Origin: Pannonibacter anstelovis | GTDB taxonomy: Bacteria; Pseudomonadota; Alphaproteobacteria; Rhizobiales; Stappiaceae | DNA: 64,000 nt | Reading direction: 5' to 3' | NCBI RefSeq assembly: GCF_036881715.1 | Contig: NZ_JBAKBF010000015.1 | Span: 24,977-88,976, forward strand | Part shown: piece after piece, positions 19,193-27,706 of the stretch | Layout: every line of letters starts with the position of its first letter | Numbering within the stretch: the first letter of the stretch is position 1 | The notes under the pieces: generated by a model | Told to the model about the DNA's origin: nothing | Database searches by the model: none | The model's input: only the letters and a program-made list of their open reading frames with translations | Translations under genes and position numbers: made by a program

Positions 19193-20065
19193 ATGTTGAA
19201 CGATATCTCCCGTTTCCGCCGTTTCAGCCGTGCCGTCACTTCCGAGGTGGGCGCGCTGGACACGTCATTTCTTGGCCGTGGCCGCCCGCTGGGTGCGGCC
19301 CGTGTTCTCAACGCCATCGGGCATGGCCGCACGGATGTGGCGGACGTGCGGTCCTATCTCGGGCTCGACTCCGGGCTGATGAGCCGTCTTCTCCGCTCCC
19401 TGGAGGAGGAGGGGATGATCGAGGTCTTGCCGGACCCGGATGATGCCCGCAAACGCCGGGCGCAGCTGACTGCCGCCGGGCAGGCAGAGTTCGAGATCTA
19501 CGAGAACCTGTCCGACGAGCGTGCCGAACGGCTGCTGCAAAGCCATGCCCATCCTCAGGCCCTGCTGGAGGCCATGGATCTGATTGCCTCGGCGCTGGGG
19601 CGTGAGCGCTGGAGCTTCGAGGAAGTGGACCCGCGCTCTGAAACCGCACGCTACTGCCTTGAGCAATACTATGCCGAGCTGGACCGGCGGTTCGAGGGCG
19701 GCTTTCAGGTGTCGCTGTCTGCAGATCCGGACGCGCAAAGTATGATGCGGCCCAAGGGCGCGTTCTTTGTCACTCTCTCGGACGGCATGCCTTTGGGCTG
19801 CGCCGGGCTCAAGGGCACCAACAAAGGCTATGCGGAGATCAAGCGCCTGTGGGTCTCGCCTGCCGCCCGTGGCCTTGGCCTTGCCCGCAAGCTGATGGCG
19901 AAGACCGAAGAGGCCGCAAGGGAGTTGGGCATCAGCCTGCTGCGCCTAGATACGAACAAGGCTTTGCCCGAGGCGGTCAATTTCTATCGCAAGGAAGGCT
20001 GGACCGAAATCGGCCGCTTCAACGATGATCCCTATCCGGATTTCTTCTTCGAAAAGCGGCTTTGA
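19193..20065 (+). CDS. Bifunctional MarR regulator / GNAT acetyltransferase
   Basis: A 290-residue fusion. Residues about 1-140 are a winged-helix MarR domain (AARVLNAIGHGRTDVADVRSYLGLDSGLMSRLLRSLEEEGMI, then the DPDDARKRRAQLT wing). Residues about 145-290 are a GNAT domain with the acetyl-CoA loop VSPAARGLGLARKLM and the closing strand AVNFYRKEGW. Such fusions probably regulate genes in response to a small molecule the GNAT part binds or acetylates. A near-perfect palindrome overlaps its promoter. It is flanked by cutA and the monomeric IDH gene, and its target beyond itself is unknown. The start ATG at 19193 uses AGGT inside the right arm of the palindrome as ribosome site. Confidence 0.9.
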   Translation: MLNDISRFRRFSRAVTSEVGALDTSFLGRGRPLGAARVLNAIGHGRTDVADVRSYLGLDSGLMSRLLRSLEEEGMIEVLPDPDDARKRRAQLTAAGQAEFEIYENLSDERAERLLQSHAHPQALLEAMDLIASALGRERWSFEEVDPRSETARYCLEQYYAELDRRFEGGFQVSLSADPDAQSMMRPKGAFFVTLSDGMPLGCAGLKGTNKGYAEIKRLWVSPAARGLGLARKLMAKTEEAARELGISLLRLDTNKALPEAVNFYRKEGWTEIGRFNDDPYPDFFFEKRL

Positions 20066-20070
20066 TACTT

Positions 20071-20100
20071 AAAAAAGGGCGGCCCGGTGGACCGCCCCTT
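20071..20100. terminator. Terminator between convergent MarR-GNAT and idh genes
   Basis: An A6 run, a 6-bp GC stem (GGGCGG, 20077-20082, with CCGCCC, 20092-20097) and a short T pair lie between the two convergent stops. On the minus strand the A-run becomes a T-tail, so it suits idh best. Confidence 0.65.
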
Positions 20101-20124
20101 CTGCATTCAAAGTGCTGACCAGCC

Positions 20125-22362
20125 TCAGCCGATGATGGCGTTCAGCGTGGCGCTCGGGCGCATGACGGCAGCGACCTTGTCCGCCGGGGCGTGGTAATAG
20201 CCGCCGAGGTCGGCAGCCTTGCCCTGCACACCGTTCAGTTCCGCCACGATCTTCGCTTCATTGGCCGTCAGGGCCTCTGCGACCGGGGCGAAATACGCCT
20301 TCAGTTCGGCATCCTTGTCCTGTGCGGCAAGGCCCTGTGCCCAATAGAGCGCGATATAGAAGTGGCTGCCGCGGTTGTCGAGCTGGCCGACCTTGCGCTG
20401 CGGGGACTTGTCGTTGTCCAGCAGCTTCTCGATGGCCTTGTCCAGTGCGTCGGCCAGAACCTGGGCCTTGGCGTTGGACTTGACCTGGGCCAGATGCTCC
20501 AGCGAGGCGCCGAGGGCGCAGAATTCGCCGAGGGAGTCCCAGCGCAGGTAGTTCTCTTCCACCAGCTGCTGCACGTGCTTGGGGGCAGAGCCGCCGGCGC
20601 CCGTTTCAAACAGACCGCCACCGTTCATCAGCGGCACGATGGACAGCATCTTGGCCGAGGTGCCGACTTCCAGGATCGGATAGAGGTCCGTCAGGTAGTC
20701 GCGCAGCACGTTGCCGGTGATGGAGATGGTGTCGAGGCCCTTGGCAATCCGCTCCGTGGAGTAGCGGGCTGCATCGCTCGGGGACATGATCTGCAGGTCC
20801 AGCCCGCTGGTGTCATGCTCCGGCAGATAGGCTTCCACCTTCTTGATCAGCTCGGCATCATGGGCGCGGTTCTTGTCCAGCCAGAATACGCCCGGCATGC
20901 CGGAGAGGCGGGCGCGGCTGACGCCGAGCTTCACCCAGTCACGGATCGGGGCGTCCTTGGTGAGGCAGGCGCGCCAGATGTCGCCGCCTTCAACCGCATG
21001 CTCCAGCAGCGTGGTGCCGGCCGCATCAACGATGCGGATGGAGCCATCGGCCTGGGCCTTGAAGGTCTGCGGGTGCGAGCCGTATTCCTCGGCCTTCTGG
21101 GCCATCAGGCCGACGTTCGGCACGGTGCCCATCTTGGACGGGTCAAGCGCGCCGTTCTTCTTGCAGAATTCGATCACCGCGTCATAGACGCCGGCATAGG
21201 ACGAGTCCGGGATCACGCACTTGGCGTCATGTTCCTTGCCATCCGGGCCCCAGCCCTTGCCGCCAGCGCGGATGAGGGCAGGCATGGAGGCGTCGATAAT
21301 GACGTCGGACGAGACATGCAGGTTGGTGATGCCCTTGTCGGAGTTCACCATGTACATGGCCGGGCCATTGTCGAGCGCAGCCTTGAGGTCGGCCTTGATC
21401 TCAGCCGCCTTGTCAGCAGGCAGGGTGGCAATCTTGGCTTCCAGATCGCCGATGCCGAGGTCCGGGTTGACGCCGATTTCAGCGAAGGTGGCGGCGTGCT
21501 TGGCGAAGAGGTCCTTCAGGAAGGTCTTGACCACATGGCCGAAGATGATCGGGTCGGAGACCTTCATCATCGTGGCCTTGAGGTGCACGGAGAAGAGCAC
21601 GCCCTTGTCCTTGGCATCCTGAATTTCCTTCTCGAGGAAAGCGGTCAGGGCCTTGGCGCTCATGAAGGTGGCGTCCAGCACATCGCCTTCGGTGAGCTTC
21701 AGGTTATTCTTCAGCACGGTGACCGCGCCTTCCTTGGCCACGAACTCGATGCGTGCGGTGCCTGCTGAAGCGGCGGCAACCGTCACGGACTTTTCGTTGG
21801 CGGCAAAGTCGTCCTTGCCCATGGTGGCGACATGGGTCTTGGAGGTGGGCAGCCAGGCGCCCATCGAATGCGGGTTCTTCTTGGCGTATTCCTTCACCGC
21901 ATTCGGGGCACGGCGGTCAGAATTGCCTTCGCGCAGAACCGGGTTCACGGCCGACCCCTTGATCGCGTCATAGGCGGTCTTCACGGCCTTGTCCTCGTCC
22001 GTTGCCGGATTGTCCGGATAGGAGGGGATGGCATAGCCCTGTGCCTGCAGTTCCTTGATCGCAGCATTGAGCTGCGGCTGCGAGGCGGAGATGTTCGGCA
22101 GCTTGATGACGTTTGCATCCGGCTCGATCACCAGACGGCCAAGCTCGGCCAGATCGTCGGACTGCTTCTGCGCATCCGTCAGATACTGCGGGAAGGCTGC
22201 GAGGATGCGGCCTGCCAGCGAAATGTCCTTGGTGCCGATGGAGATCCCGGCCGGCTTGGCAAAAGCCTTGATGATCGGCAGGAAGGACGCGCTCGCCAGT
22301 TCAGGCGCTTCGTCGACCTTGGTGTAGATGATGTCGGGACGTCCGGTATCGGCCATGTTCAA
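20125..22362 (-). CDS. idh: NADP-dependent isocitrate dehydrogenase, monomeric type
   Basis: A 745-residue enzyme of the large monomeric IDH family, unrelated in length to the 404-residue enzyme nearby but carrying out the same step. Landmarks include IIYTKVDEAPELAS at the N-terminus, LPNISASQPQLNAAI, LREGNSDRRAP for isocitrate binding, LFSVHLKATMMKVSDPIIFGH, and the later IMSPSDAARYSTERIAKGLDTISITGN and GSAPKHVQQ. Start ATG at 22362 or the in-frame ATG six bases later; the second (MADTGRPDI) resembles relatives more. It is convergent with the MarR-GNAT gene. Why the genome keeps two IDHs here is not visible from sequence. Confidence 0.97.
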   Translation of the reverse strand: MNMADTGRPDIIYTKVDEAPELASASFLPIIKAFAKPAGISIGTKDISLAGRILAAFPQYLTDAQKQSDDLAELGRLVIEPDANVIKLPNISASQPQLNAAIKELQAQGYAIPSYPDNPATDEDKAVKTAYDAIKGSAVNPVLREGNSDRRAPNAVKEYAKKNPHSMGAWLPTSKTHVATMGKDDFAANEKSVTVAAASAGTARIEFVAKEGAVTVLKNNLKLTEGDVLDATFMSAKALTAFLEKEIQDAKDKGVLFSVHLKATMMKVSDPIIFGHVVKTFLKDLFAKHAATFAEIGVNPDLGIGDLEAKIATLPADKAAEIKADLKAALDNGPAMYMVNSDKGITNLHVSSDVIIDASMPALIRAGGKGWGPDGKEHDAKCVIPDSSYAGVYDAVIEFCKKNGALDPSKMGTVPNVGLMAQKAEEYGSHPQTFKAQADGSIRIVDAAGTTLLEHAVEGGDIWRACLTKDAPIRDWVKLGVSRARLSGMPGVFWLDKNRAHDAELIKKVEAYLPEHDTSGLDLQIMSPSDAARYSTERIAKGLDTISITGNVLRDYLTDLYPILEVGTSAKMLSIVPLMNGGGLFETGAGGSAPKHVQQLVEENYLRWDSLGEFCALGASLEHLAQVKSNAKAQVLADALDKAIEKLLDNDKSPQRKVGQLDNRGSHFYIALYWAQGLAAQDKDAELKAYFAPVAEALTANEAKIVAELNGVQGKAADLGGYYHAPADKVAAVMRPSATLNAIIG

Positions 22363-22701
22363 TCATTCCCACAGTTTGAAACGGTCAGGCGGAGGTGCCG
22401 GGGCAACTCCGGAGAGCGCCACCATAGACACGTATACAGTTGTGCGCAATTTCCGGGCGCCTGCCGCAACCGGAAATCCGCAAGGAGTTCTAACAAACGC
22501 GGGGGAAAAGGCAATCAAGCGAAAACCCTGAGGCCGGCTTGATGCTGTCCTCATCCGGGATGCCGGGCAGGCGGGCGCCGGTAACGGAGGCTTCTCCCGC
22601 ATAAAATTCCTTTCCGGCTTGGCGGGGCAGAGTATTCATCGTATCTAGACGATGAATGGACCTGCGGGCCTTGGTGGCGCTGGCAGGCAGAGGGAGAGAT
22701 C
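22363..22701. other. Divergent intergenic region between idh and arsR-like gene
   Basis: The 339 bp hold upstream sequences of both genes. Near idh is the 8-mer CGTATACA (22431-22438), the reverse complement of TGTATACG seen 47 bp in front of icd. Near the regulator gene is the palindrome at 22634-22657. No gene seen. Confidence 0.6.
22634..22657 (+). promoter_or_regulatory. ArsR-type operator
   Basis: Perfect 9-bp inverted arms ATTCATCGT (22634-22642) and ACGATGAAT (22649-22657) around a 6-bp centre, 45 bp upstream of the regulator start. A possible -35 (TTGGCG, 22619-22624) lies 17 bp before TATCTA (22642-22647), which is inside the palindrome, so binding would block transcription. Confidence 0.7.
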
Positions 22702-23130
22702 ATGTCCAGTCATGACGCTGAGCGGCCGGATCTCGGCACCGGCGTGAGCGGTTGCTGTGCCCCGAAAGAAAATCTCTGCCGGAACGCAGAGTCTGTGGCA
22801 TTGGCCGATCTGTTCCGGGCCCTTGGCCATCCGGTACGTATCGGCATCCTGAAGGAAATCATCGCCCGTCAGGAGGCCTGCTGCGGCGAGATTGTCGGCT
22901 GCCTGCCGCTTGCCCAGTCCACCGTGTCCCAGCATCTGCAGGTGCTGAAGGAATCGGGGCTTCTGACCTGCGAAATTCGCGGGCGCACCTGCTCCTACCG
23001 GATCAACGAGGCCTTTCTGGCAGGCGATGACGCTGCCGGCTCGCGCCTTCTGGCTGAAGCTGAAAGCTTTTTTTCGCAAATCATGACCGCCGCACGGACC
23101 AGCTTACAGGCGCGGGAGAGACAAGAATGA
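22702..23130 (+). CDS. ArsR-family metalloregulator
   Basis: A 142-residue winged-helix repressor. The HTH region is GHPVRIGILKEIIARQEACCGEIVGCLPLAQSTVSQHLQVLKESGLL, read as helices with the recognition segment QSTVSQHLQVLKESG; the wing is IRGRTCSYRINE. Cysteines cluster at GCCAPKENLC near the N-terminus and at EACCGEIVGC in the DNA-binding domain, positions where ArsR-type proteins bind thiol-loving metals or metalloids. Its stop overlaps the start of the downstream exporter gene by 4 bp (ATGA), so they are one operon. An ideal palindrome lies in front. It probably derepresses the exporter in response to a metal; which metal is unknown. Confidence 0.88.
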   Translation: MSSHDAERPDLGTGVSGCCAPKENLCRNAESVALADLFRALGHPVRIGILKEIIARQEACCGEIVGCLPLAQSTVSQHLQVLKESGLLTCEIRGRTCSYRINEAFLAGDDAAGSRLLAEAESFFSQIMTAARTSLQARERQE

Positions 23131-25052
23131 CAAGACGTGCAAATCCCCATGGCTCTAGCTTTGGCTCTGGCCCGGCAAAGGTAAGTGCGGACGATGGCTC
23201 GACCATGACCACGCTCGCCAACCTGTGGCCCTATATCTGGCCGGAAGGGCGGGCAGATCTGAAGCTGCGCGTGATCTGGGCGGTGCTGGCGCTGGTGGTG
23301 GCCAAGCTCGTCACGGTCGCTTCACCCTATTTCTTCGCTTGGGCCTCTGATGCGCTGACCGGTGAAACCATGGGCCTGCCGGGCTTTCTGGTGGCGCCGA
23401 TGATGCTCGTGGTGGCGTATAATGCCGCCCGCGTTCTGGCCGTGGCCTTCAACCAGTTCCGCGATGCGCTGTTTGCCCGTGTCGGCCAGCACGCGGTGCG
23501 CCAGCTCGCCTTCATCACCTTCTCGCATCTGCACCGCCTGTCGCTGCGCTTTCACCTGTCCCGCCGCACGGGCGGGCTCAGCCGGGTGATCGAGCGCGGC
23601 GTGAAGGGCATCGAGGCGATTGTCCGCTTCACCATCCTCAACGGCATCCCGACCCTCCTGGAATTCGCCATCATGGCGGGCATCATCTGGTACCAGTTCG
23701 GCTTTGCCTATGTGATCATCGTGGCGCTGATGATCGCCGCTTATGTCTGGTTCACGGTGCAAACGTCCAACTGGCGCATTTCCATCCGCCGCGAGATGAA
23801 CGAGAGCGATACGGAAGCCAATTCCAAGGCCATCGACAGCCTGCTCAACTTCGAAACGGTGAAATATTTCGGCAACGAGAAGATGGAGGCCGCCCGCTTT
23901 GATGCCTCCATGGCGGTTTACGAGCGCGCAGCAACCCGCACCTGGACCTCGCTTGCCTGGCTCAACTTCGGCCAGTCCTTCATTCTGGGCATCGGCACGG
24001 CGGCCTGCATGATCCTCTCCGCCCGCTCGGTGATGGCGGGAGAACAGACCATCGGCGATTTCGTGCTGATCAATGCGCTGCTGCTGCAGATCGCCATTCC
24101 GCTCAATTTCGTGGGCTTTATCTACCGCGAGATCCGGCAGGGGCTTGCCGATATCGAGGCGATGTTCGCCGTCCTCGCCGTCCCTGCCGAAATCGAGGAC
24201 AAGCCGGGCGCCCCGGCGCTCGCCATCGGCTCCGGCGCTATCCGCTTTGAAGATGTGGTGTTCCACTATGATCCGGACCGTCCGATCCTCAAGGGCATCA
24301 GCTTCGAGGTTCCAGCCGGAAACACGGTCGCCATCGTCGGGCCCTCGGGGGCGGGCAAGTCCACCATCTCCCGGCTGCTGTTCCGCTTTTATGATGTCAC
24401 CGGCGGACGGGTGACCATTGACGGGCAGGATGTGCGTGATGTGACGCAGGAAAGCCTGCGTCAGGCCATCGGCATGGTGCCGCAGGATACGGTGCTGTTC
24501 AACGATACCATCGCCTACAACATCCGCTATGGCCGTCCGGATGCCGCGGATGAAGATGTGCGCGCCGCTGCCCGGATGGCACAGATCGACAGCTTCATCG
24601 AGACATTGCCCAAGGGCTATGCCAGCGAGGTGGGCGAGCGCGGACTGAAGCTCTCCGGCGGCGAGAAGCAGCGCGTTGCCATCGCCCGTACCATCCTGAA
24701 GGCTCCGCCCATCCTCATTCTGGACGAGGCGACTTCGGCCCTAGATACCCATACGGAGCGTGAGATTCAGTCGGCGCTGGATCAGGTTTCCCGCAACCGG
24801 ACGACTGTGGTCATCGCCCACCGCCTGTCCACCGTGGTCAATGCGGACCAGATCCTCGTGCTGCAGGCCGGTGTCATCGCCGAGCGCGGCACCCATGCGG
24901 AGCTGCTCGCCAAGGGTGGCCTCTATGCCTCCATGTGGAGCCGCCAACGCGAGGCCGACGAAGCCGAAGAGCGCCTGCGTGCTGCAAGGGAAGCGGACGA
25001 ACTCGGCGTCGTTGTGCGTGGACATAAGGCGGGGGAACTGGAAGGGATGTGA
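23127..25052 (+). CDS. Atm1/HMT1-like ABC exporter
   Basis: A 641-residue half-transporter: about six transmembrane helices (residues 45-330) then an ATPase domain with Walker A GPSGAGKST, signature LSGGEKQ and Walker B ILILDEATSALD. The membrane part carries the Atm1-type stretch LHRLSLRFHLSRRTGGLSRVIERGVKGIEA and SLLNFETVKYFGNE, shared with mitochondrial Atm1 and bacterial NaAtm1, which export glutathione-linked compounds and heavy metals. It is translationally coupled to an ArsR-type metal sensor, which favours metal detoxification over Fe-S maturation. The first 25 residues are low complexity and an internal start is possible. Confidence 0.93.
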   Translation: MTRRANPHGSSFGSGPAKVSADDGSTMTTLANLWPYIWPEGRADLKLRVIWAVLALVVAKLVTVASPYFFAWASDALTGETMGLPGFLVAPMMLVVAYNAARVLAVAFNQFRDALFARVGQHAVRQLAFITFSHLHRLSLRFHLSRRTGGLSRVIERGVKGIEAIVRFTILNGIPTLLEFAIMAGIIWYQFGFAYVIIVALMIAAYVWFTVQTSNWRISIRREMNESDTEANSKAIDSLLNFETVKYFGNEKMEAARFDASMAVYERAATRTWTSLAWLNFGQSFILGIGTAACMILSARSVMAGEQTIGDFVLINALLLQIAIPLNFVGFIYREIRQGLADIEAMFAVLAVPAEIEDKPGAPALAIGSGAIRFEDVVFHYDPDRPILKGISFEVPAGNTVAIVGPSGAGKSTISRLLFRFYDVTGGRVTIDGQDVRDVTQESLRQAIGMVPQDTVLFNDTIAYNIRYGRPDAADEDVRAAARMAQIDSFIETLPKGYASEVGERGLKLSGGEKQRVAIARTILKAPPILILDEATSALDTHTEREIQSALDQVSRNRTTVVIAHRLSTVVNADQILVLQAGVIAERGTHAELLAKGGLYASMWSRQREADEAEERLRAAREADELGVVVRGHKAGELEGM

Positions 25053-25083
25053 AGGCTCGGAAGACCTGTCACCTTGCTTCAGA

Positions 25084-25121
25084 GTCACCCCGGACGCAGC
25101 GAAGCGGAGATCCGGGGTGAC
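25084..25121. repeat. Palindromic intergenic repeat, copy 1
   Basis: Perfect 11-bp arms GTCACCCCGGA (25084-25094) and TCCGGGGTGAC (25111-25121) around a 16-base centre. A close relative of the same element is at 42641-42672, which marks it as a dispersed REP-like family, not a terminator unique to this gene. Confidence 0.75.
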
Positions 25122-25247
25122 CGCCGTGGCAGTGGTGAGGCAGGGGCAGCATGACGGCTGGAGGATATGCCTTCGCTCCATGCCGGCAAAGCATCCCCAC
25201 TACGCCGTAACCCTTCAGGGACGTATCTGCGTCATCCAATGTCCCGC

Positions 25248-25655
25248 TCACGCCTGCTTGCGAGGCCGGCCGCCTTTGGCGCCGTTGCTGCGGGCGGCGG
25301 AGGCTTTAGCAGGGCTGGAAGCCTTGCCTCCCGAGGCGCCAAGCTGTGCGGCCATCCAGCGCCTTGTGCCGAAGATGCCTTGCAGAAGTGCGGGCACATA
25401 GACATCGGCGTCCAGCTTTGGCCAGTGCAGGCCAAGCCCGGAGGGGCTGAGCTCAATATCCTGCAGAGTTTCCGGATTTGCCCCTGCGATCCCTTCCACC
25501 AAGTGTACCGGGACCAGTAAGATCACGCCGCTGTCGAGTTCAACCACAAGACGGCTTTGTGCCGCATCATAGCTGGCACTCACGGCATACCCGCCGCTGC
25601 GTGCCTCTCCGCCCCGGCTCTTGGCATCTGCAAGCGCCTTTTCAGTAAGATCCAT
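25248..25655 (-). CDS. DUF2442 domain protein with basic tail
   Basis: A 135-residue protein. Residues 20-95 match the pattern of DUF2442 (SGVILLVPVHLVEGIAG, then IELSPSGLGLHWPKLDADVYVPALLQGIFG). The last 30 residues are Ala/Gly/Ser/Lys-rich and end in GGRPRKQA, which contains the GRP core of an AT-hook, so DNA binding is possible. The start ATG at 25655 overlaps the end of the DUF4160 gene by 14 bp. DUF4160 and DUF2442 genes often form two-gene units that have been suggested to be toxin-antitoxin-like; no activity is proven. Confidence 0.85.
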   Translation of the reverse strand: MDLTEKALADAKSRGGEARSGGYAVSASYDAAQSRLVVELDSGVILLVPVHLVEGIAGANPETLQDIELSPSGLGLHWPKLDADVYVPALLQGIFGTRRWMAAQLGASGGKASSPAKASAARSNGAKGGRPRKQA

Positions 25656-25890
25656 GGACTTCACTCCACTTCTGACAGAGGGCGGTAATGCTGGCGGCAA
25701 GCCCTGTCACGATATGCTGCAGCTCCCGGCCGGAGAAACCAAAATTCTCCCGAACATCAGCCGGGCCATCTGGACAGTTCAACAGGAGCACCGCTTCCTT
25801 GCCCCTGCCGATCACATGCACATGGGCGGGCCTGTGATCGTTCGGATAGATCACCACTCGCAGGCCGTCAAAACTGAGCACTGTCGGCAA
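25642..25890 (-). CDS. DUF4160 domain protein
   Basis: An 82-residue protein beginning with the family start PTVLSFDGLRVVIYPNDH followed by PAHVHVIG, the His-rich centre of DUF4160, and an acidic second half. I chose the TTG at 25890 because it gives the family N-terminus and has GGGGAAG upstream; the frame is open to a TTG at 25917 with no ribosome site. Its 3' end overlaps the DUF2442 gene by 14 bp, so the two are translated together. Function unknown; the pairing is the main clue. Confidence 0.83.
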   Translation of the reverse strand: MPTVLSFDGLRVVIYPNDHRPAHVHVIGRGKEAVLLLNCPDGPADVRENFGFSGRELQHIVTGLAASITALCQKWSEVHGSY

Positions 25891-26043
25891 CCGAACTTCC
25901 CCGAAAGATAAACCCAACCGCTTGGGAATTCAAGGTGGCGATACAAGCACGCTTCGCGAGCAGCAGCATATGAAACGGCCCGCAGCTTTGCATAAGCGCG
26001 GGCCGGTGTCTGCGGTGAGCTTGCGTGAAAAAAAAAGCGCGTC

Positions 26044-27144
26044 TCACCCCGCCATGCGGTGCCCTGCGTCCTGGGCATAGGCGTGGCCGAAGCGGTTGGC
26101 GAGGAAGGCGGGGAGGGGGATGTCTTCCTGGCGGAGGAAGCCCTGCTGCGGCAGCTGGCCGGTGGCGAGCATGTCCAGCACGGCGGCGATGCCGCTGGCT
26201 GTGGTGATCTGGATGGCACTGTAGAGCCGCCCGCCGATGACGCCGCTGTAGACCTTGCTGGCATAGGTCTCCTGCAGAAGGCGGCCGTTCTGGCGTCCGC
26301 TGGCGGTGACGAAGATGATCACCACGTCCTGCAGGGTGGCGGGCAGGGCGTTTTCCAGAATGTCCTTCAGCACCTCGCGCCGGTGGCGTAGTCCAAGGTC
26401 GTTCAGCAGCGCCTTCATGATGGCTGCGTGGCCGGGATAGCGGATGGTCTTGTAGTTGAGCGTCCGCACCTTGCCCTTCAGCGTTTCGCACAGGGTGCCG
26501 AGCCCGCCGGAGGTGTTGAAGGCCTCGTAAGTGACGCCATCAAGGGCGAATTCCTCGCGCTCTTCCAAGGCCGGCACTTCGGCCATATGGCCGTCCACAA
26601 TGGCCTCGCAGGGCTCGATATATTCGTTGATCACCCCGTCCGTGCTCCAGGTCAGATTGTAGTTGAGCGCGTTGGACGGGTACTGCGGCAGCGCGCCGAC
26701 GCGCATGCGCAAAGTGTCGAGGCTGTCGAAACGGCGCGCCAGATCATTGGCCACGATGGAGATGAAGCCCGGGGCCAGGCCGCATTGAGGGATGAAGGCA
26801 GTGCCCGCTGTGGCGGCGATCTCCTTCACCCGCCGGGTGGCGGCCACATCTTCCGTCAGGTCTAGATAATGCACGCCAGCCTTGGCAGCGGCTTCCGCGA
26901 TGGCGATCGTCAGGTGGAAGGGGGCAGCGCTCAAGACGGCAAACTTGCCGGTGAGTGCTGCCGTCAGTGCTGCGCCGTCGCTGATGTCCAGTGGCAGCGT
27001 TTCGATGGCAGGTTCACCGGAAAGAGCTGCCAGCTCGGCGGGCGAACGGTCAATGACAGTGACCCGGTAGTCGCCGGAGCCGGTGAGCATCCGGGCAATG
27101 GTTGCGCCGATCTTGCCGGCGCCAATGATGGCAATGGTCTTCAT
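26044..27144 (-). CDS. Saccharopine dehydrogenase family, probable L-lysine 6-dehydrogenase
   Basis: A 366-residue NAD(P)-dependent enzyme. The Rossmann motif is IIGAGKIGATIARML; the stretch SAAPFHLTIAIAEAAA, then HYLDLTEDV and IPQCGLAPGFISIVANDL, is typical of the family. YPSNALNYNLTWSTDGVINEYIEPC closely resembles, from memory, the lysine 6-dehydrogenase of Agrobacterium, which converts lysine to the semialdehyde that cyclises to piperideine carboxylate. It is divergent from an Lrp/AsnC gene that probably controls it with an amino acid as signal. Saccharopine-cleaving activity is the alternative. Confidence 0.87.
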   Translation of the reverse strand: MKTIAIIGAGKIGATIARMLTGSGDYRVTVIDRSPAELAALSGEPAIETLPLDISDGAALTAALTGKFAVLSAAPFHLTIAIAEAAAKAGVHYLDLTEDVAATRRVKEIAATAGTAFIPQCGLAPGFISIVANDLARRFDSLDTLRMRVGALPQYPSNALNYNLTWSTDGVINEYIEPCEAIVDGHMAEVPALEEREEFALDGVTYEAFNTSGGLGTLCETLKGKVRTLNYKTIRYPGHAAIMKALLNDLGLRHRREVLKDILENALPATLQDVVIIFVTASGRQNGRLLQETYASKVYSGVIGGRLYSAIQITTASGIAAVLDMLATGQLPQQGFLRQEDIPLPAFLANRFGHAYAQDAGHRMAG

Positions 27145-27253
27145 GTGTCGAACCCCTCTGGCCCTTTCCGGGCGTTATGTAGTTCAGCATGAGCGAAAGA
27201 CGTGTCGATTCACAGCTGCGGATATGGCATTATGAAGCTGCAATTTGATCAGA

Positions 27254-27706
27254 ATGACGAAGCTGATGAACACTTTGACTATCACTGAGGCTGACCGGGC
27301 CCTGATCGGCCTTCTGTCCGAAAACGCCCGCATGCCGGTGGCCGAACTGGCGCGCCGCCTTGGCCTGTCGCGCACCACGGTGCAGGCGCGCATCGAGCGG
27401 CTGGAGCAGGCGGGGGTGATCACCGGCTATGGCCTGCGCCTGTCGCAGGCTTATGAGGCGGCGCAGGTGAAGGCGCATGTGCTGATCACGCTGGTGCCCA
27501 AGGCGCTGGCGCTCGTGAGTGCGGAGCTGGCTGGCATCCGCGAAGTGCGCCAGCTGCATTCGGTCAGCGGCAGCCATGATCTCATCGCCATCGTCGAGGC
27601 TGCTTCCGTCGCGGAGCTGGACCATCTGATCGACCGGATTGGCGAACTTGACGGCGTTGAGCGCACGCTTTCATCCATCATCCTGTCCACGCGCATCCAG
27701 CGCTGA
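27254..27706 (+). CDS. Lrp/AsnC-family regulator
   Basis: A 150-residue regulator with an N-terminal HTH (LLSENARMPVAELARRLGLSRTTVQARIERLEQAGVI) and a C-terminal RAM ligand domain (GSHDLIAIVEAAS). It lies 109 bp from the divergently transcribed lysine dehydrogenase gene, the usual layout for local amino-acid regulators. Several starts are possible (TTG 27245, ATG 27254, ATG 27266), none with a clear ribosome site; I used 27254. Lysine is the likely effector by context only. Confidence 0.88.
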   Translation: MTKLMNTLTITEADRALIGLLSENARMPVAELARRLGLSRTTVQARIERLEQAGVITGYGLRLSQAYEAAQVKAHVLITLVPKALALVSAELAGIREVRQLHSVSGSHDLIAIVEAASVAELDHLIDRIGELDGVERTLSSIILSTRIQR

